Numbered from the stretch's first letter, positions 1 to 5,618 are shown. The stretch: DNA of 7,145 nt from SVFI01 sp045546735 (GCA_045546735.1 JAZQDJ010000132.1:1-7145), one strand, 5' to 3'. Numbers and translations are program-made. Notes: generated by a model not told the origin, from the sequence alone.

Positions 1-222
1 TGATTAGCCTCTATGCGGTCCTTTATGCTTCGGCATAAAGGTGCTGAGTTCAGGCTGTATGGTGGAGAGGCGGTTCCGGCTCCTCTAAAGGGAGACCGTC
101 CGAAAGGACGGCAACCGGAAGCACGCGGCTTCAGCCGTGTGGGGCTTCACGACATGCAGAGGATTGCGGATGTACTTGGAACCCTCAAAACACCCGACCA
201 CATCGCATGTATGTATGGAGAA
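1..222 (+). ncRNA. Large folded noncoding RNA, HEARO/omega-RNA-like (5' end may lie outside)
   Basis: Seen: helices 7-12/66-71; 20-28/33-41 with a TTCG loop; 74-79/115-120 enclosing 80-83/91-94 and 96-101/106-111 (GAAA loop); 122-129/134-141 (TTCA loop, one G-U pair); 152-157/205-210; and 169-173/200-204. Bases 142-148 can also pair with 179-184 across the 152-157 helix, which would be a pseudoknot. This density of perfect stems with stable tetraloops is not expected of coding DNA. From memory, the order (GAAA hairpin, CCGGA-GCAC, hairpin, G/C-rich strand, GCGGATG, TTGGA) resembles the HEARO RNA, now known as the IscB omega-RNA guide scaffold. That identity is inference; another ornate phage RNA is possible. 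No IscB gene follows. A 70-codon reading frame (13-225) overlaps it but has no good ribosome site. Confidence is high for a structured RNA and moderate for HEARO. Confidence 0.6.
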
Positions 223-254
223 TAATTCGTAGACACGCGGAAACGGAGGTCTGA

Positions 255-731
255 ATGAATATCAATATTGGAGATAAGGTATATATCAGGCGCATTTCGC
301 AGCCGCCCATGGATATTACCACTATCGTTGCAAAAAAGGAAAAAGAACCATTTTACAAAAAAGGGGAAACATTGTACAGAGATGTTATCTGCTGCGATAT
401 TGATGAAAACGGAAAAACAGAGCGGGTCAGGTTCAAAGAGAATGGACACATGAAAAACCTTTATGGCGACTGTCTGGAAGGGTATAACGGAAAAGCGTAT
501 CTGCTTTTTACAACAGAGAAAGAAAGAGCGACTGGACTCGCCCGTGAAAAAGCCGCATCAAAAATCCGTGCGTTCATTGGCGGAGGGAAATGTCTTATCA
601 GGAAGGATGAGAACAGCCCGGGGGAAAAGAAGATATTTGCGCCTGCCGATTACAGCCTGGAAGACATGGAAAAAATCGTAAAGATATTGGGCATATCCTC
701 ACTTCCGGAATATCTTACAGACGATTATTAA
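255..731 (+). CDS. Hypothetical protein, 158 aa
   Basis: I do not recognise this family. The start is well supported: CGGAGG at 244-249 lies 5 bases before the ATG. The N-terminus (GDKVYIRRIS, residues 6-15) and the strand-rich stretch to about residue 65 suggest a small beta barrel of SH3/KOW type, but that is only a guess from the pattern. Residues 82-107 (YLLFTTEKER to KIRAFI) begin with a strand and continue as a charged helix. The C-terminal third (134-150) looks like another helix. There is no signal peptide or membrane segment, and no catalytic motif stands out. The gene follows the folded RNA by about 30 bases and ends about 40 bases before a strong terminator, so RNA and gene may share a transcript. 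A soluble cytoplasmic accessory protein is likely; the function is unknown. Confidence 0.8.
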   Translation: MNINIGDKVYIRRISQPPMDITTIVAKKEKEPFYKKGETLYRDVICCDIDENGKTERVRFKENGHMKNLYGDCLEGYNGKAYLLFTTEKERATGLAREKAASKIRAFIGGGKCLIRKDENSPGEKKIFAPADYSLEDMEKIVKILGISSLPEYLTDDY

Positions 732-770
732 AGAAAAGAAATTAGATAAACAGAGATATTTATCATGTTT

Positions 771-818
771 AAGGCATTCATCCACTCGCCTCGGGGCGGC
801 GGAATGAATGCCTTTTTT
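771..818 (+). terminator. Rho-independent terminator after the 158-aa gene
   Basis: An 11-bp perfect stem (AAGGCATTCAT 771-781 with its complement 804-814) encloses an inner CGCC/GGCG hairpin with a TCGG loop (787-798). A run of six T (813-818) follows. This is a textbook intrinsic terminator and closes the first transcription unit. Confidence 0.93.
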
Positions 819-835
819 GTTCAAATTTCCTCATT

Positions 836-874
836 TCCTAGAAAAAATAAGATTTTTACCGTAAAAAGTATAAT
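836..874 (+). promoter_or_regulatory. Promoter-like site: TCCTAGAAAAA box plus TATAAT
   Basis: A perfect TATAAT lies at 869-874, 33 bases before the next start codon. There is no consensus -35 at the usual spacing. Instead TCCTAGAAAAA occurs at 836-846, and the same word precedes another TATAAT at 4135-4171 with nearly the same spacing. The site lies between a terminator and a gene, which fits a promoter, possibly one used by an element-specific activator (inference). Confidence 0.5.
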
Positions 875-876
875 TA

Positions 877-894
877 CGATAAGAAAGTTTATCG
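877..894. promoter_or_regulatory. Inverted repeat, possible operator
   Basis: CGATAA (877-882) and TTATCG (889-894) are a perfect 6-base inverted repeat spaced by 6 bases. They sit just downstream of the TATAAT and before the ribosome site of the next gene, where a repressor site or a leader hairpin would lie. The three-HTH protein of the same unit is a possible ligand, but nothing in the sequence shows this. Confidence 0.35.
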
Positions 895-907
895 CGCAGG
901 GGGAATT

Positions 908-1753
908 ATGTTTACAAGAAACACAAAAAAGATATTGGCAGGGACTGCTTCCATAGGACAGGAGATATATTCCATCTACGTGCCGGAAACCGGAGCAACA
1001 CATTTTATTACCGGGTATGTAACAAAAGTCGCCGACGGATATATAGAATATTCCCGCCGGAAAAAGGATGGCACAAGAGAAAAATGTTCTTCATCAGTAA
1101 TTCTGGAAGTAGACATGGATGCCGACGAAATCTACAACAAATACAAAAATGAATTTGAAGATATATACAAGAGTATCCAGAACCCGCTCGGATTAAGTGA
1201 AATAGGATACCACGAGTACGATAATTCGTGGCTGTACGGGAACATAATCAAAATGGCCGGAAGGCTGCGTGAAATGAACGCAAGGGTTGTTGGACACTGT
1301 GACAGCATCGTTCCTAAAGAGGTACTTTTCTCTGACCGCATACTTGACATCGCGATAGTATGCGAGACAGAAATGGGTAAGCGATTTTGGTGCCATTTTT
1401 CAAAAAAAGAATACGAATCATTCGTATACAGATACAGTAACATGGACGGCTGCCACAGGCTGTATATGGATTTGCAGAAACGTATCCCCGAAAGTGATAT
1501 AGGGGAAAAGAAAAGGGAGATAACGTCACCCGAAAGCATATTCAAATATATTGAAAAAGAGGGTGTTCGTGTTGTCGGATACTGCGGTGAAATACCGGAA
1601 GAAACAGATAGCGACGGTATTATCCATGATGGCGATGTTGTCCGATATATAAAAATAGTCTTTGAGAATGAGAACGGAGACAGGACACATGCAGACATGA
1701 GTATATACAGATATGAAAGTTTTTCTAAGAGACTGGGTGAACTGTCATTGTAA
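908..1753 (+). CDS. Hypothetical protein with a duplicated domain, 281 aa
   Basis: No family is recognised. AGGGGG at 898-903 sits 4 bases before the ATG. Residues 17-68 form a strand-rich N-terminal segment (IGQEIYSIY, then ITGYVTKV) that recalls the start of the 158-aa protein upstream. The rest holds two related copies. Copy one spans about 118-173 and contains ARVVGHC (125-131) and YESF (169-172). Copy two spans about 212-273 and contains VRVVGYC (220-226) and YESF (269-272). Each copy reads helix, RVVG(H/Y)C strand, acidic loop, strand, then YESF. The conserved Cys in each copy could be structural. There is no membrane segment or signal peptide. It is the first gene of a unit with the three-HTH protein, 33 bases downstream. 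A soluble accessory protein is likely; the function is unknown. Confidence 0.85.
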   Translation: MFTRNTKKILAGTASIGQEIYSIYVPETGATHFITGYVTKVADGYIEYSRRKKDGTREKCSSSVILEVDMDADEIYNKYKNEFEDIYKSIQNPLGLSEIGYHEYDNSWLYGNIIKMAGRLREMNARVVGHCDSIVPKEVLFSDRILDIAIVCETEMGKRFWCHFSKKEYESFVYRYSNMDGCHRLYMDLQKRIPESDIGEKKREITSPESIFKYIEKEGVRVVGYCGEIPEETDSDGIIHDGDVVRYIKIVFENENGDRTHADMSIYRYESFSKRLGELSL

Positions 1754-1786
1754 GGCTGCGTCAGGAGGGGAAAACGGAGGTTTCAG

Positions 1787-3037
1787 ATGATTAAGACAAA
1801 TATTCAATGGGACAGCCAAACGGGAAAAGTACTGAAAGACCTGCGTATTTCACAAGCCCCGTTGTACGAAAGGCTGCGGATACCGGGAATGCCGGGGACA
1901 CAGGCGGTGTCTCATATTGAACCTGGTATGCCGCTGAAAGAGGAACAGATGAAAGACATCTCAAAAGAACTCGGTACAAATGCCGATTATTTTGCAAGAA
2001 TAACACAGGAACTGTCAACCTTTGGGAGCGGTGCGAAAACGCATGAAGACGCAGATAAACAACAGGAGGCATATATGGCAAACGGTGACACAGAAAAAAT
2101 AATGGACACAGATTCTGTCGGCATGCAGACGGAAAATCCGGCGTTAGCAGACGGAAACGATACAGAAACCAGCACAGACGATGTGGCAATGGGAAATAGC
2201 GCAGATACCGCGGAGATTACCGGTGATACTCTCGGCGAAAGGCTGAGAAGCGCAAGAACAAGGCTCGGTTTCACGCTGGAACTTGTTGTTTCGGCTTCCG
2301 ATGTGGGGATAAGTAAGTTCATGCTTGGCAGATATGAGAGAGACGAAAGGGTTATATCGGAAGATGCTCTCACAAAACTTGCGGTGCTGTATGACTGCAA
2401 AGTAGAAGACCTTGCAACGGAGGAAGATATCCAGAGAATCCGTACTCATTACGAAAACCCGAGGGTAAAGATTGGACAGAACGCTGCCCGTAAGCGCAAG
2501 TCCGGCGGGCGTGCCGCGGCAAAGAAAGTCAGGGAAAAATCCAGAAGGATAAAAGCGTCTAAAAAGCAGGCAGAAAAAGAAACTGTTTTGAAACAGGACA
2601 CAGAAGCAGAAACCATCGCTCCGGCAGAGAAAACTGCATATGTTGCACAGGAAGTAAACGCACTGGCAGGGGTGGTGAAAAACGCAAGAGTAACAATGGG
2701 AAAAGACGCCGCATATGTCGCCGAGGCTGTCGGAATGCCGCAGAAAGAATATCTTCTTTTTGAGAGAGGACAGGCAGACATATCTATGTCGCAGTTTTTA
2801 TCCATGTGTAAGGAACTTCGCATTGTCCCGGCAGACATTGTAAAAGAAACTTTCAGGAACGCATGGTGTGTGTTCACTGCGGAAAAAACAAAGGATTTTT
2901 ACGCAGTTGTGGGTATGTGTGCTGAACGCGGGATTGAATTTGAACCAAATTCAGAACTCAGGACAGTGAAGATGTATGCAGACAGAGAACGCATGGAAGA
3001 AATATTCAGCAACCTTGAAATAAGAGGGAATTTTTAA
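1787..3037 (+). CDS. Three-HTH (XRE-type) regulator-like protein, 416 aa
   Basis: CGGAGG at 1775-1780 precedes the ATG by 6 bases; a second purine-rich SD-like run lies at 1763-1770. Three segments read like XRE/Cro-type DNA-binding domains: about 13-69 (divergent; VSHIEPGMPL, then ISKELGTNADYF), about 149-209 (the clearest; GERLRSARTRLG, then YERDERVISEDALTKLAVLY) and about 292-352 (VVKNARVTMG, then FERGQADISMSQFLSMCKEL). The first two are joined by an acidic, Thr-rich linker (85-147). The second and third are joined by a strongly basic Lys/Arg/Ala linker (about 226-265) that could bind nucleic acid. A C-terminal domain of about 50 residues follows (365-416). XRE repressors usually carry one HTH, so three is unusual. 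An AGGAGG plus ATG lies in frame at 2064-2077. DNA binding is inferred from the family; targets are unknown. Confidence 0.85.
   Translation: MIKTNIQWDSQTGKVLKDLRISQAPLYERLRIPGMPGTQAVSHIEPGMPLKEEQMKDISKELGTNADYFARITQELSTFGSGAKTHEDADKQQEAYMANGDTEKIMDTDSVGMQTENPALADGNDTETSTDDVAMGNSADTAEITGDTLGERLRSARTRLGFTLELVVSASDVGISKFMLGRYERDERVISEDALTKLAVLYDCKVEDLATEEDIQRIRTHYENPRVKIGQNAARKRKSGGRAAAKKVREKSRRIKASKKQAEKETVLKQDTEAETIAPAEKTAYVAQEVNALAGVVKNARVTMGKDAAYVAEAVGMPQKEYLLFERGQADISMSQFLSMCKELRIVPADIVKETFRNAWCVFTAEKTKDFYAVVGMCAERGIEFEPNSELRTVKMYADRERMEEIFSNLEIRGNF
2064..2077 (+). promoter_or_regulatory. Strong internal ribosome site with in-frame ATG
   Basis: AGGAGG at 2064-2069 lies 5 bases before ATG 2075, which is codon 97 of the three-HTH gene and in its frame. 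It would start a 320-residue form lacking the first HTH and beginning at the acidic linker. It is at least as good a site as the one at the upstream start. Confidence 0.55.
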
Positions 3038-3040
3038 AAA

Positions 3041-3427
3041 ATGGGTTCATGTAATATGGGTAATTATGAGTACTGGGACACAATTGAGGGTATAGGAGAT
3101 TTGTTTGTTGAGAATGTATTGGTATACGGGAACGAACCGGTTTTGTTCGTATGCGTAAACGGGAACGGGCAGAAATATTTGTTCATGGCATATAATTCGT
3201 ATGTATCAAAATACGTTTTTGCAGAACTGAGTGAGGAATCGTTGTCGGATATGCTCCATAACAGATGCAGTATAGAACAAACATTCCGAAACGCCGGTAA
3301 AATCTGCTGCACCCATGAAAACGAAGAAGGAAACCTGGTATACGACGCTCACTGTTCTCTGCAATTTGATGCTGAAAAACTTCCAAAAATCGGAATGATG
3401 CTTGTTTTGCATCAGTCAAACCCATAA
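3041..3427 (+). CDS. Small DUF6575-like protein, 128 aa
   Basis: The start lies 3 bases after the preceding stop, so translation is probably coupled. The only purine-rich site (AGAGGG, 3023-3028) is 12 bases away, and a second ATG at 3056 (residue 6) is an equal candidate. The pattern in residues 18-84 (ENVLVYGNEPVLFVCVN, then KYLFMAY, FAELSEESLSDML and IEQTFRNA) matches my memory of the small Firmicute DUF6575 fold: strands around 'P.LF.C.....YL', then a 'S.E.L..L......I...F' helix. That assignment is from memory only. The tail (87-128) has a Cys-Cys pair at 89-90. There is no signal peptide or membrane segment. Biochemical function is unknown; position after the three-HTH gene suggests shared expression. 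Confidence 0.72.
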   Translation: MGSCNMGNYEYWDTIEGIGDLFVENVLVYGNEPVLFVCVNGNGQKYLFMAYNSYVSKYVFAELSEESLSDMLHNRCSIEQTFRNAGKICCTHENEEGNLVYDAHCSLQFDAEKLPKIGMMLVLHQSNP

Positions 3428-3454
3428 TCACAAAAATTTCATACTTATTATGAG

Positions 3455-3472
3455 GGCTGCCTTATGGCAGCC
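3455..3472 (+). other. Perfect 7-bp hairpin without a T tract
   Basis: GGCTGCC (3455-3461), loop TTAT, and GGCAGCC (3466-3472) form a stable stem between two genes. No T run follows on either strand, so it is not a standard terminator. It may be an mRNA processing or stability hairpin separating the upstream genes from the membrane-protein gene. Confidence 0.5.
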
Positions 3473-3506
3473 GCAGCATCAACCAATATAGAAAAGGAGA
3501 GTGTTT

Positions 3507-3953
3507 ATGGAAGAAAATGTAAACATCGAAATGAAAGAACAGGGAGCGGACGCGTATGTAAATACCGGGTCTGTGTCTGCTCCGGCAGAAGAAAAAGAGA
3601 GAACGCAGTACCCTGATTTTACGTCGGATTTTGACGAAAAAGATATTGCGGAAAACAAGGTCTTTGCAATGGGTGTATATGCGCTCGGTATCGTGGGAAT
3701 CATCATCGCCCTGCTGGCAGCGGGTGAATCTGCTTTTGTCAGGTTCCACGTTAAGGAAGCACTCAAGATTTCAATCCTCGAAATCGTAACATCAATCATA
3801 ACGCTGGTACTGTTCTGGACGATTATCGTGCCCGCTGTTGGCGGAATCATCGCTCTGCTTATGACAATCGCAAGAATAATCGGTTTTGTCAATGTATGTA
3901 AAGGCAAGGCTGTCCGCGCCTTTCTTGTAAAGGATATTGATTTTCTGAACTAA
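3507..3953 (+). CDS. Tic20/DUF4870-like membrane protein, 148 aa
   Basis: I chose ATG 3507 because AGGAG at 3495-3499 sits 7 bases before it; a GTG at 3501 is in frame but too close to that site. Residues 1-45 are a hydrophilic, acidic tail probably in the cytoplasm. Three hydrophobic segments follow: about 52-72, 86-104 and 106-127. FVRFH at 77-81, between the first and second, is the hallmark of the DUF4870/Tic20-like family (usually 'F.RFHa.q'). The C-terminus (CKGKAVRAFL, 131-140) also fits. Bacterial members are small inner-membrane proteins of unclear role; the name comes from distant similarity to a chloroplast import component. A short hairpin (3455-3472) separates it from the previous gene, and a terminator follows 75 bases after its stop. 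In a mobile element it could serve membrane remodelling or exclusion, but nothing here shows that. Confidence 0.82.
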   Translation: MEENVNIEMKEQGADAYVNTGSVSAPAEEKERTQYPDFTSDFDEKDIAENKVFAMGVYALGIVGIIIALLAAGESAFVRFHVKEALKISILEIVTSIITLVLFWTIIVPAVGGIIALLMTIARIIGFVNVCKGKAVRAFLVKDIDFLN

Positions 3954-3962
3954 ATATAATTA

Positions 3963-4012
3963 CTGTGAATGACCCACCGCCTGCGTTTCGCTTAAAGGCG
4001 GGCAATTCACAG
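3963..4012 (+). repeat. Long imperfect hairpin downstream of the membrane-protein gene
   Basis: An outer 8-bp stem (3963-3970 with 4005-4012), an inner 6-bp stem (3977-3982/3996-4001) and a small GCG/CGC cap (3983-3985/3989-3991) stack into one extended hairpin. No T run follows, so it is not itself a terminator. It lies 15 bases before one and may protect the 3' end of the transcript. Confidence 0.6.
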
Positions 4013-4026
4013 CGAACAGTTAGTAG

Positions 4027-4052
4027 AATGCCCCGCTTGCCGGGGCATTTTT
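4027..4052 (+). terminator. Rho-independent terminator
   Basis: AATGCCCCG (4027-4035) pairs with its complement (4041-4049) around a 5-base loop, and five T follow from 4048. It ends the unit that contains the three-HTH and DUF4870-like genes. Confidence 0.88.
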
Positions 4053-4313
4053 CATGCGCGGTGTAAGCGATAGGTCGTTCATAAAGAATAGCGGCAGAAC
4101 GGAATATACGCTAATCGGAACGCAACAGAAGAATTCCTAGAAAAATCATACAATTGTAGATGAAATATAATGTTACAAACAGGTAATACAAAAAGAGACA
4201 TTGCGATTAGCCGCGGCTCTTCCGGGATATGACAGAAAGAATATTTCCATCAGGGAAGCCTGCTGCGACAACACAAGAGTCATTTTAAGGGAAAGGAAGA
4301 AAAGTATAGAAAT
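4053..4313 (+). other. Gene-free leader with promoter-like site and foldable segment
   Basis: No credible coding frame is seen. GCTAATCG (4110-4117) recurs inverted as CGATTAGC (4204-4211), flanking the promoter-like site. Downstream of the TATAAT, 4215-4223 can pair with 4253-4260 (one bulge, one G-U), and inside it 4224-4230 can pair with 4241-4248. The region therefore holds a promoter and either a structured leader of the next gene or a small RNA. Confidence 0.45.
4135..4171 (+). promoter_or_regulatory. Promoter-like site: TCCTAGAAAAA box plus TATAAT (second copy)
   Basis: TCCTAGAAAAA (4135-4145) is followed by a perfect TATAAT (4166-4171). Box-to-TATAAT distance is 31 bases here and 33 at 836-874. 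There is no consensus -35. It is the only promoter-like site between the terminator at 4052 and the next gene. Confidence 0.5.
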
Positions 4314-4649
4314 ATGACTTATAAGAAAGAAAATGAATTCGAAAAATTTAGGAGAAGAGGAATCGTACGAATGATTGCTGCGGTACTTATATTTTTTATT
4401 ATTGCCGCTGTAATTATTTTCGTAAACCGCGCATCCATAAACAGGGCATTTAAGGACGTAAAGAGCGAATACAACAATGGTATGCCCCGTACAATAGAAG
4501 TATATTCGCCGGATGGAAATCTTTTACAAAAATATGATGGCAAAATAGATGTGGAAACAAACCCGTCATATATTTTGTTTGAAGATGAAGACGGCAAAAG
4601 GCACATCATCTACCCTGGCGCGTCAACAGTCCTTATTGATGAGAAATAA
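4314..4649 (+). CDS. Membrane-anchored DUF5052-like protein, 111 aa
   Basis: Residues 18-37 form one strong hydrophobic segment preceded by Arg/Lys (KFRRRGIVR), so the protein is probably anchored with its C-terminus outside. Residues 46-111 match my memory of the Firmicute DUF5052 family: FKDVKSEYNNGMPRTIEVY (46-64), PDGNLLQKYDGKIDV (66-80) and EDGKRHIIYPG (92-102), where the family shows 'K..S...GG..R...VY..G......GKID' and a late 'GKR..I'. Those proteins are usually lipoprotein or membrane-anchored and are common in phages and conjugative elements; their function is unknown. The ATG at 4314 has only a distant AAGGAAG (4293-4299). ATG 4371 (residue 20), with GAGG at 4357-4360, is a real alternative that would begin directly with the membrane segment. 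First gene of the third unit. Confidence 0.75.
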   Translation: MTYKKENEFEKFRRRGIVRMIAAVLIFFIIAAVIIFVNRASINRAFKDVKSEYNNGMPRTIEVYSPDGNLLQKYDGKIDVETNPSYILFEDEDGKRHIIYPGASTVLIDEK

Positions 4650-4703
4650 GGCACGATATGTCGTATGGGCTTATATACGGAAATACGCAGAGGGAAAGGA
4701 AAA

Positions 4704-5432
4704 ATGCATCAGCAGACAAAAAGAATTGAAATAATCGAAACATTCGACGATAACGGCAAAAAGGCGAACAGCATGGAAATGGAAAAAAGGTTCATGAACA
4801 GCGTATGCCTTTTATCCCGAAAAAAACATACGAGATACGACGACAAAGGTAATATTGTAAGTGAAAACGAGACAATGACCCGTAATTTTGACGGCGCGCG
4901 CTCCAATGTTGAAAAAAGGAGCATCAATGTGGCAAGGAGAAATAATGGTACAAGGACGGAGACAAGCACGATAGTCCACCTTGAGTTCAACAACCCGTCA
5001 TCATTACTGCCGACATACTGTGATGAGATGACAAAAGAAAAAGAGATTGACGCAAACGGAAACGTTATCTCTGAAAAAGAGTTTCAAAACGGCACTCTTG
5101 TAAAGGAAGAGAAGACATCATACAGAAAGAACGGTGTCATCAAGTCGTCATTTCTTAAGTTCTATACAAAAAAGGGGAAAGGGGTATCTGTCCAGAACAA
5201 CTCCAGAAAGACTGAATACGACGAAAACGGCGTGGCAAAAAAAGCCATAATAACAATATATGACCCCGACGGGCACGTGAAAAGGGTGACTACCGATTAT
5301 TATTCAAAAGACAACCCGAGCGTCGCAGCAAAAGTCCGGACGGTATATTACAAAAAAGGAAAGCCGTATAGGGAAGAGGTAACGGAAGACTCCCCACCTA
5401 TCCATACGAACGCGGGCGCTTCATGTATGTAG
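4704..5432 (+). CDS. Repeat protein with 'DxxG' beta-hairpin units, 242 aa
   Basis: The frame is open from ATG 4665, but I place the start at ATG 4704, where AGAGGGAAAGGA (4689-4700) sits directly upstream. Numbered from 4704, the protein repeats a turn motif: FDDNGK (14-19), YDDKGNI (45-51), IDANGNV (115-121), QNGTLV (128-133), RKNGVI (141-146), YDENGV (172-177), YDPDGHV (186-192) and YYKKGKP (215-221). Each turn is flanked by charged beta strands, as in RHS/YD, MORN-like or YwqK-type repeat proteins. Spacing is irregular, so a named family is not assigned. There is no signal peptide. A beta-rich binding or scaffold protein is the safest reading. It stops at TAG, the only TAG stop among the genes here, and the frame stays open for 61 more codons. 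Confidence 0.75.
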   Translation: MHQQTKRIEIIETFDDNGKKANSMEMEKRFMNSVCLLSRKKHTRYDDKGNIVSENETMTRNFDGARSNVEKRSINVARRNNGTRTETSTIVHLEFNNPSSLLPTYCDEMTKEKEIDANGNVISEKEFQNGTLVKEEKTSYRKNGVIKSSFLKFYTKKGKGVSVQNNSRKTEYDENGVAKKAIITIYDPDGHVKRVTTDYYSKDNPSVAAKVRTVYYKKGKPYREEVTEDSPPIHTNAGASCM

Positions 5433-5441
5433 GTGATATTG
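5431..5441 (+). promoter_or_regulatory. AGGTGAT ribosome site deciding a TTG start
   Basis: AGGTGA (5431-5436) plus two bases plus TTG (5439) matches in sequence and spacing the site of the next gene (AGGTGATTATG, 5662-5672). AGGTGAT also precedes the Panacea gene (5918-5924). AGGTGAT pairs with the very 3' end of 16S rRNA, so these look like real initiation sites. Confidence 0.5.
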
Positions 5442-5618
5442 AAATCAGAAAAATCGGGGACGGCAAAACAGAAAAAATGTTCTTCTAAAGAGCGGCAAAG
5501 ATTATGTAACGTCCCGTCTGAACGCATCGTCTGCGTGGCGGTTAAAAAGGAATGCCAGTGGATACTTTTCGACAGGCATGCAGAAATAGAAGGAAGCCTC
5601 GATACCTTCATGTGGTAA
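5439..5618 (+). CDS. Small hypothetical ORF, 59 aa (TTG start), or extension of the gene before it
   Basis: Not recognised. The start is chosen for the AGGTGA site described at 5431-5441; a GTG at 5433 is also in frame. The N-terminal half is very basic (Lys, Arg, Ser and two Cys). The second half is more protein-like (RIVCVAVKKECQWILFDRH, about residues 29-47). It lies in the same frame as the repeat-protein gene, right after its TAG, so readthrough would add it as a tail. Another frame (ATG 5423) also reads sensibly until the A6 run at 5472-5477, so this may instead be a decayed gene. No conserved domain is visible. Confidence that it is made as drawn is low. Confidence 0.4.
   Translation: MKSEKSGTAKQKKCSSKERQRLCNVPSERIVCVAVKKECQWILFDRHAEIEGSLDTFMW

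Noticed and set aside
13..225. Open frame of 70 codons at the window start
   Set aside because: It lies over perfectly paired tetraloop hairpins, has no good ribosome site, and its sequence is what a structured RNA would give if translated.
765..956. Open frame of 63 codons
   Set aside because: It runs through the terminator and promoter-like site and overlaps the well-supported gene at 908 in another frame.
1132..1698. Long minus-strand frame (188 codons)
   Set aside because: Ser/Leu-rich shadow of the 281-aa gene; no ribosome site, and the + strand frame is complete and well initiated.
1987..2877. Several minus-strand frames opposite the three-HTH gene
   Set aside because: Mirror products of its codon bias (Ser/Ala/Val-rich) without initiation sites.
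3183..3431. Minus-strand frames opposite the 128-aa gene
   Set aside because: No ribosome sites and overlapping one another; shadows.
3455..3472. Terminator between the 128-aa and membrane-protein genes
   Set aside because: The stem is perfect but no T run follows on either strand.
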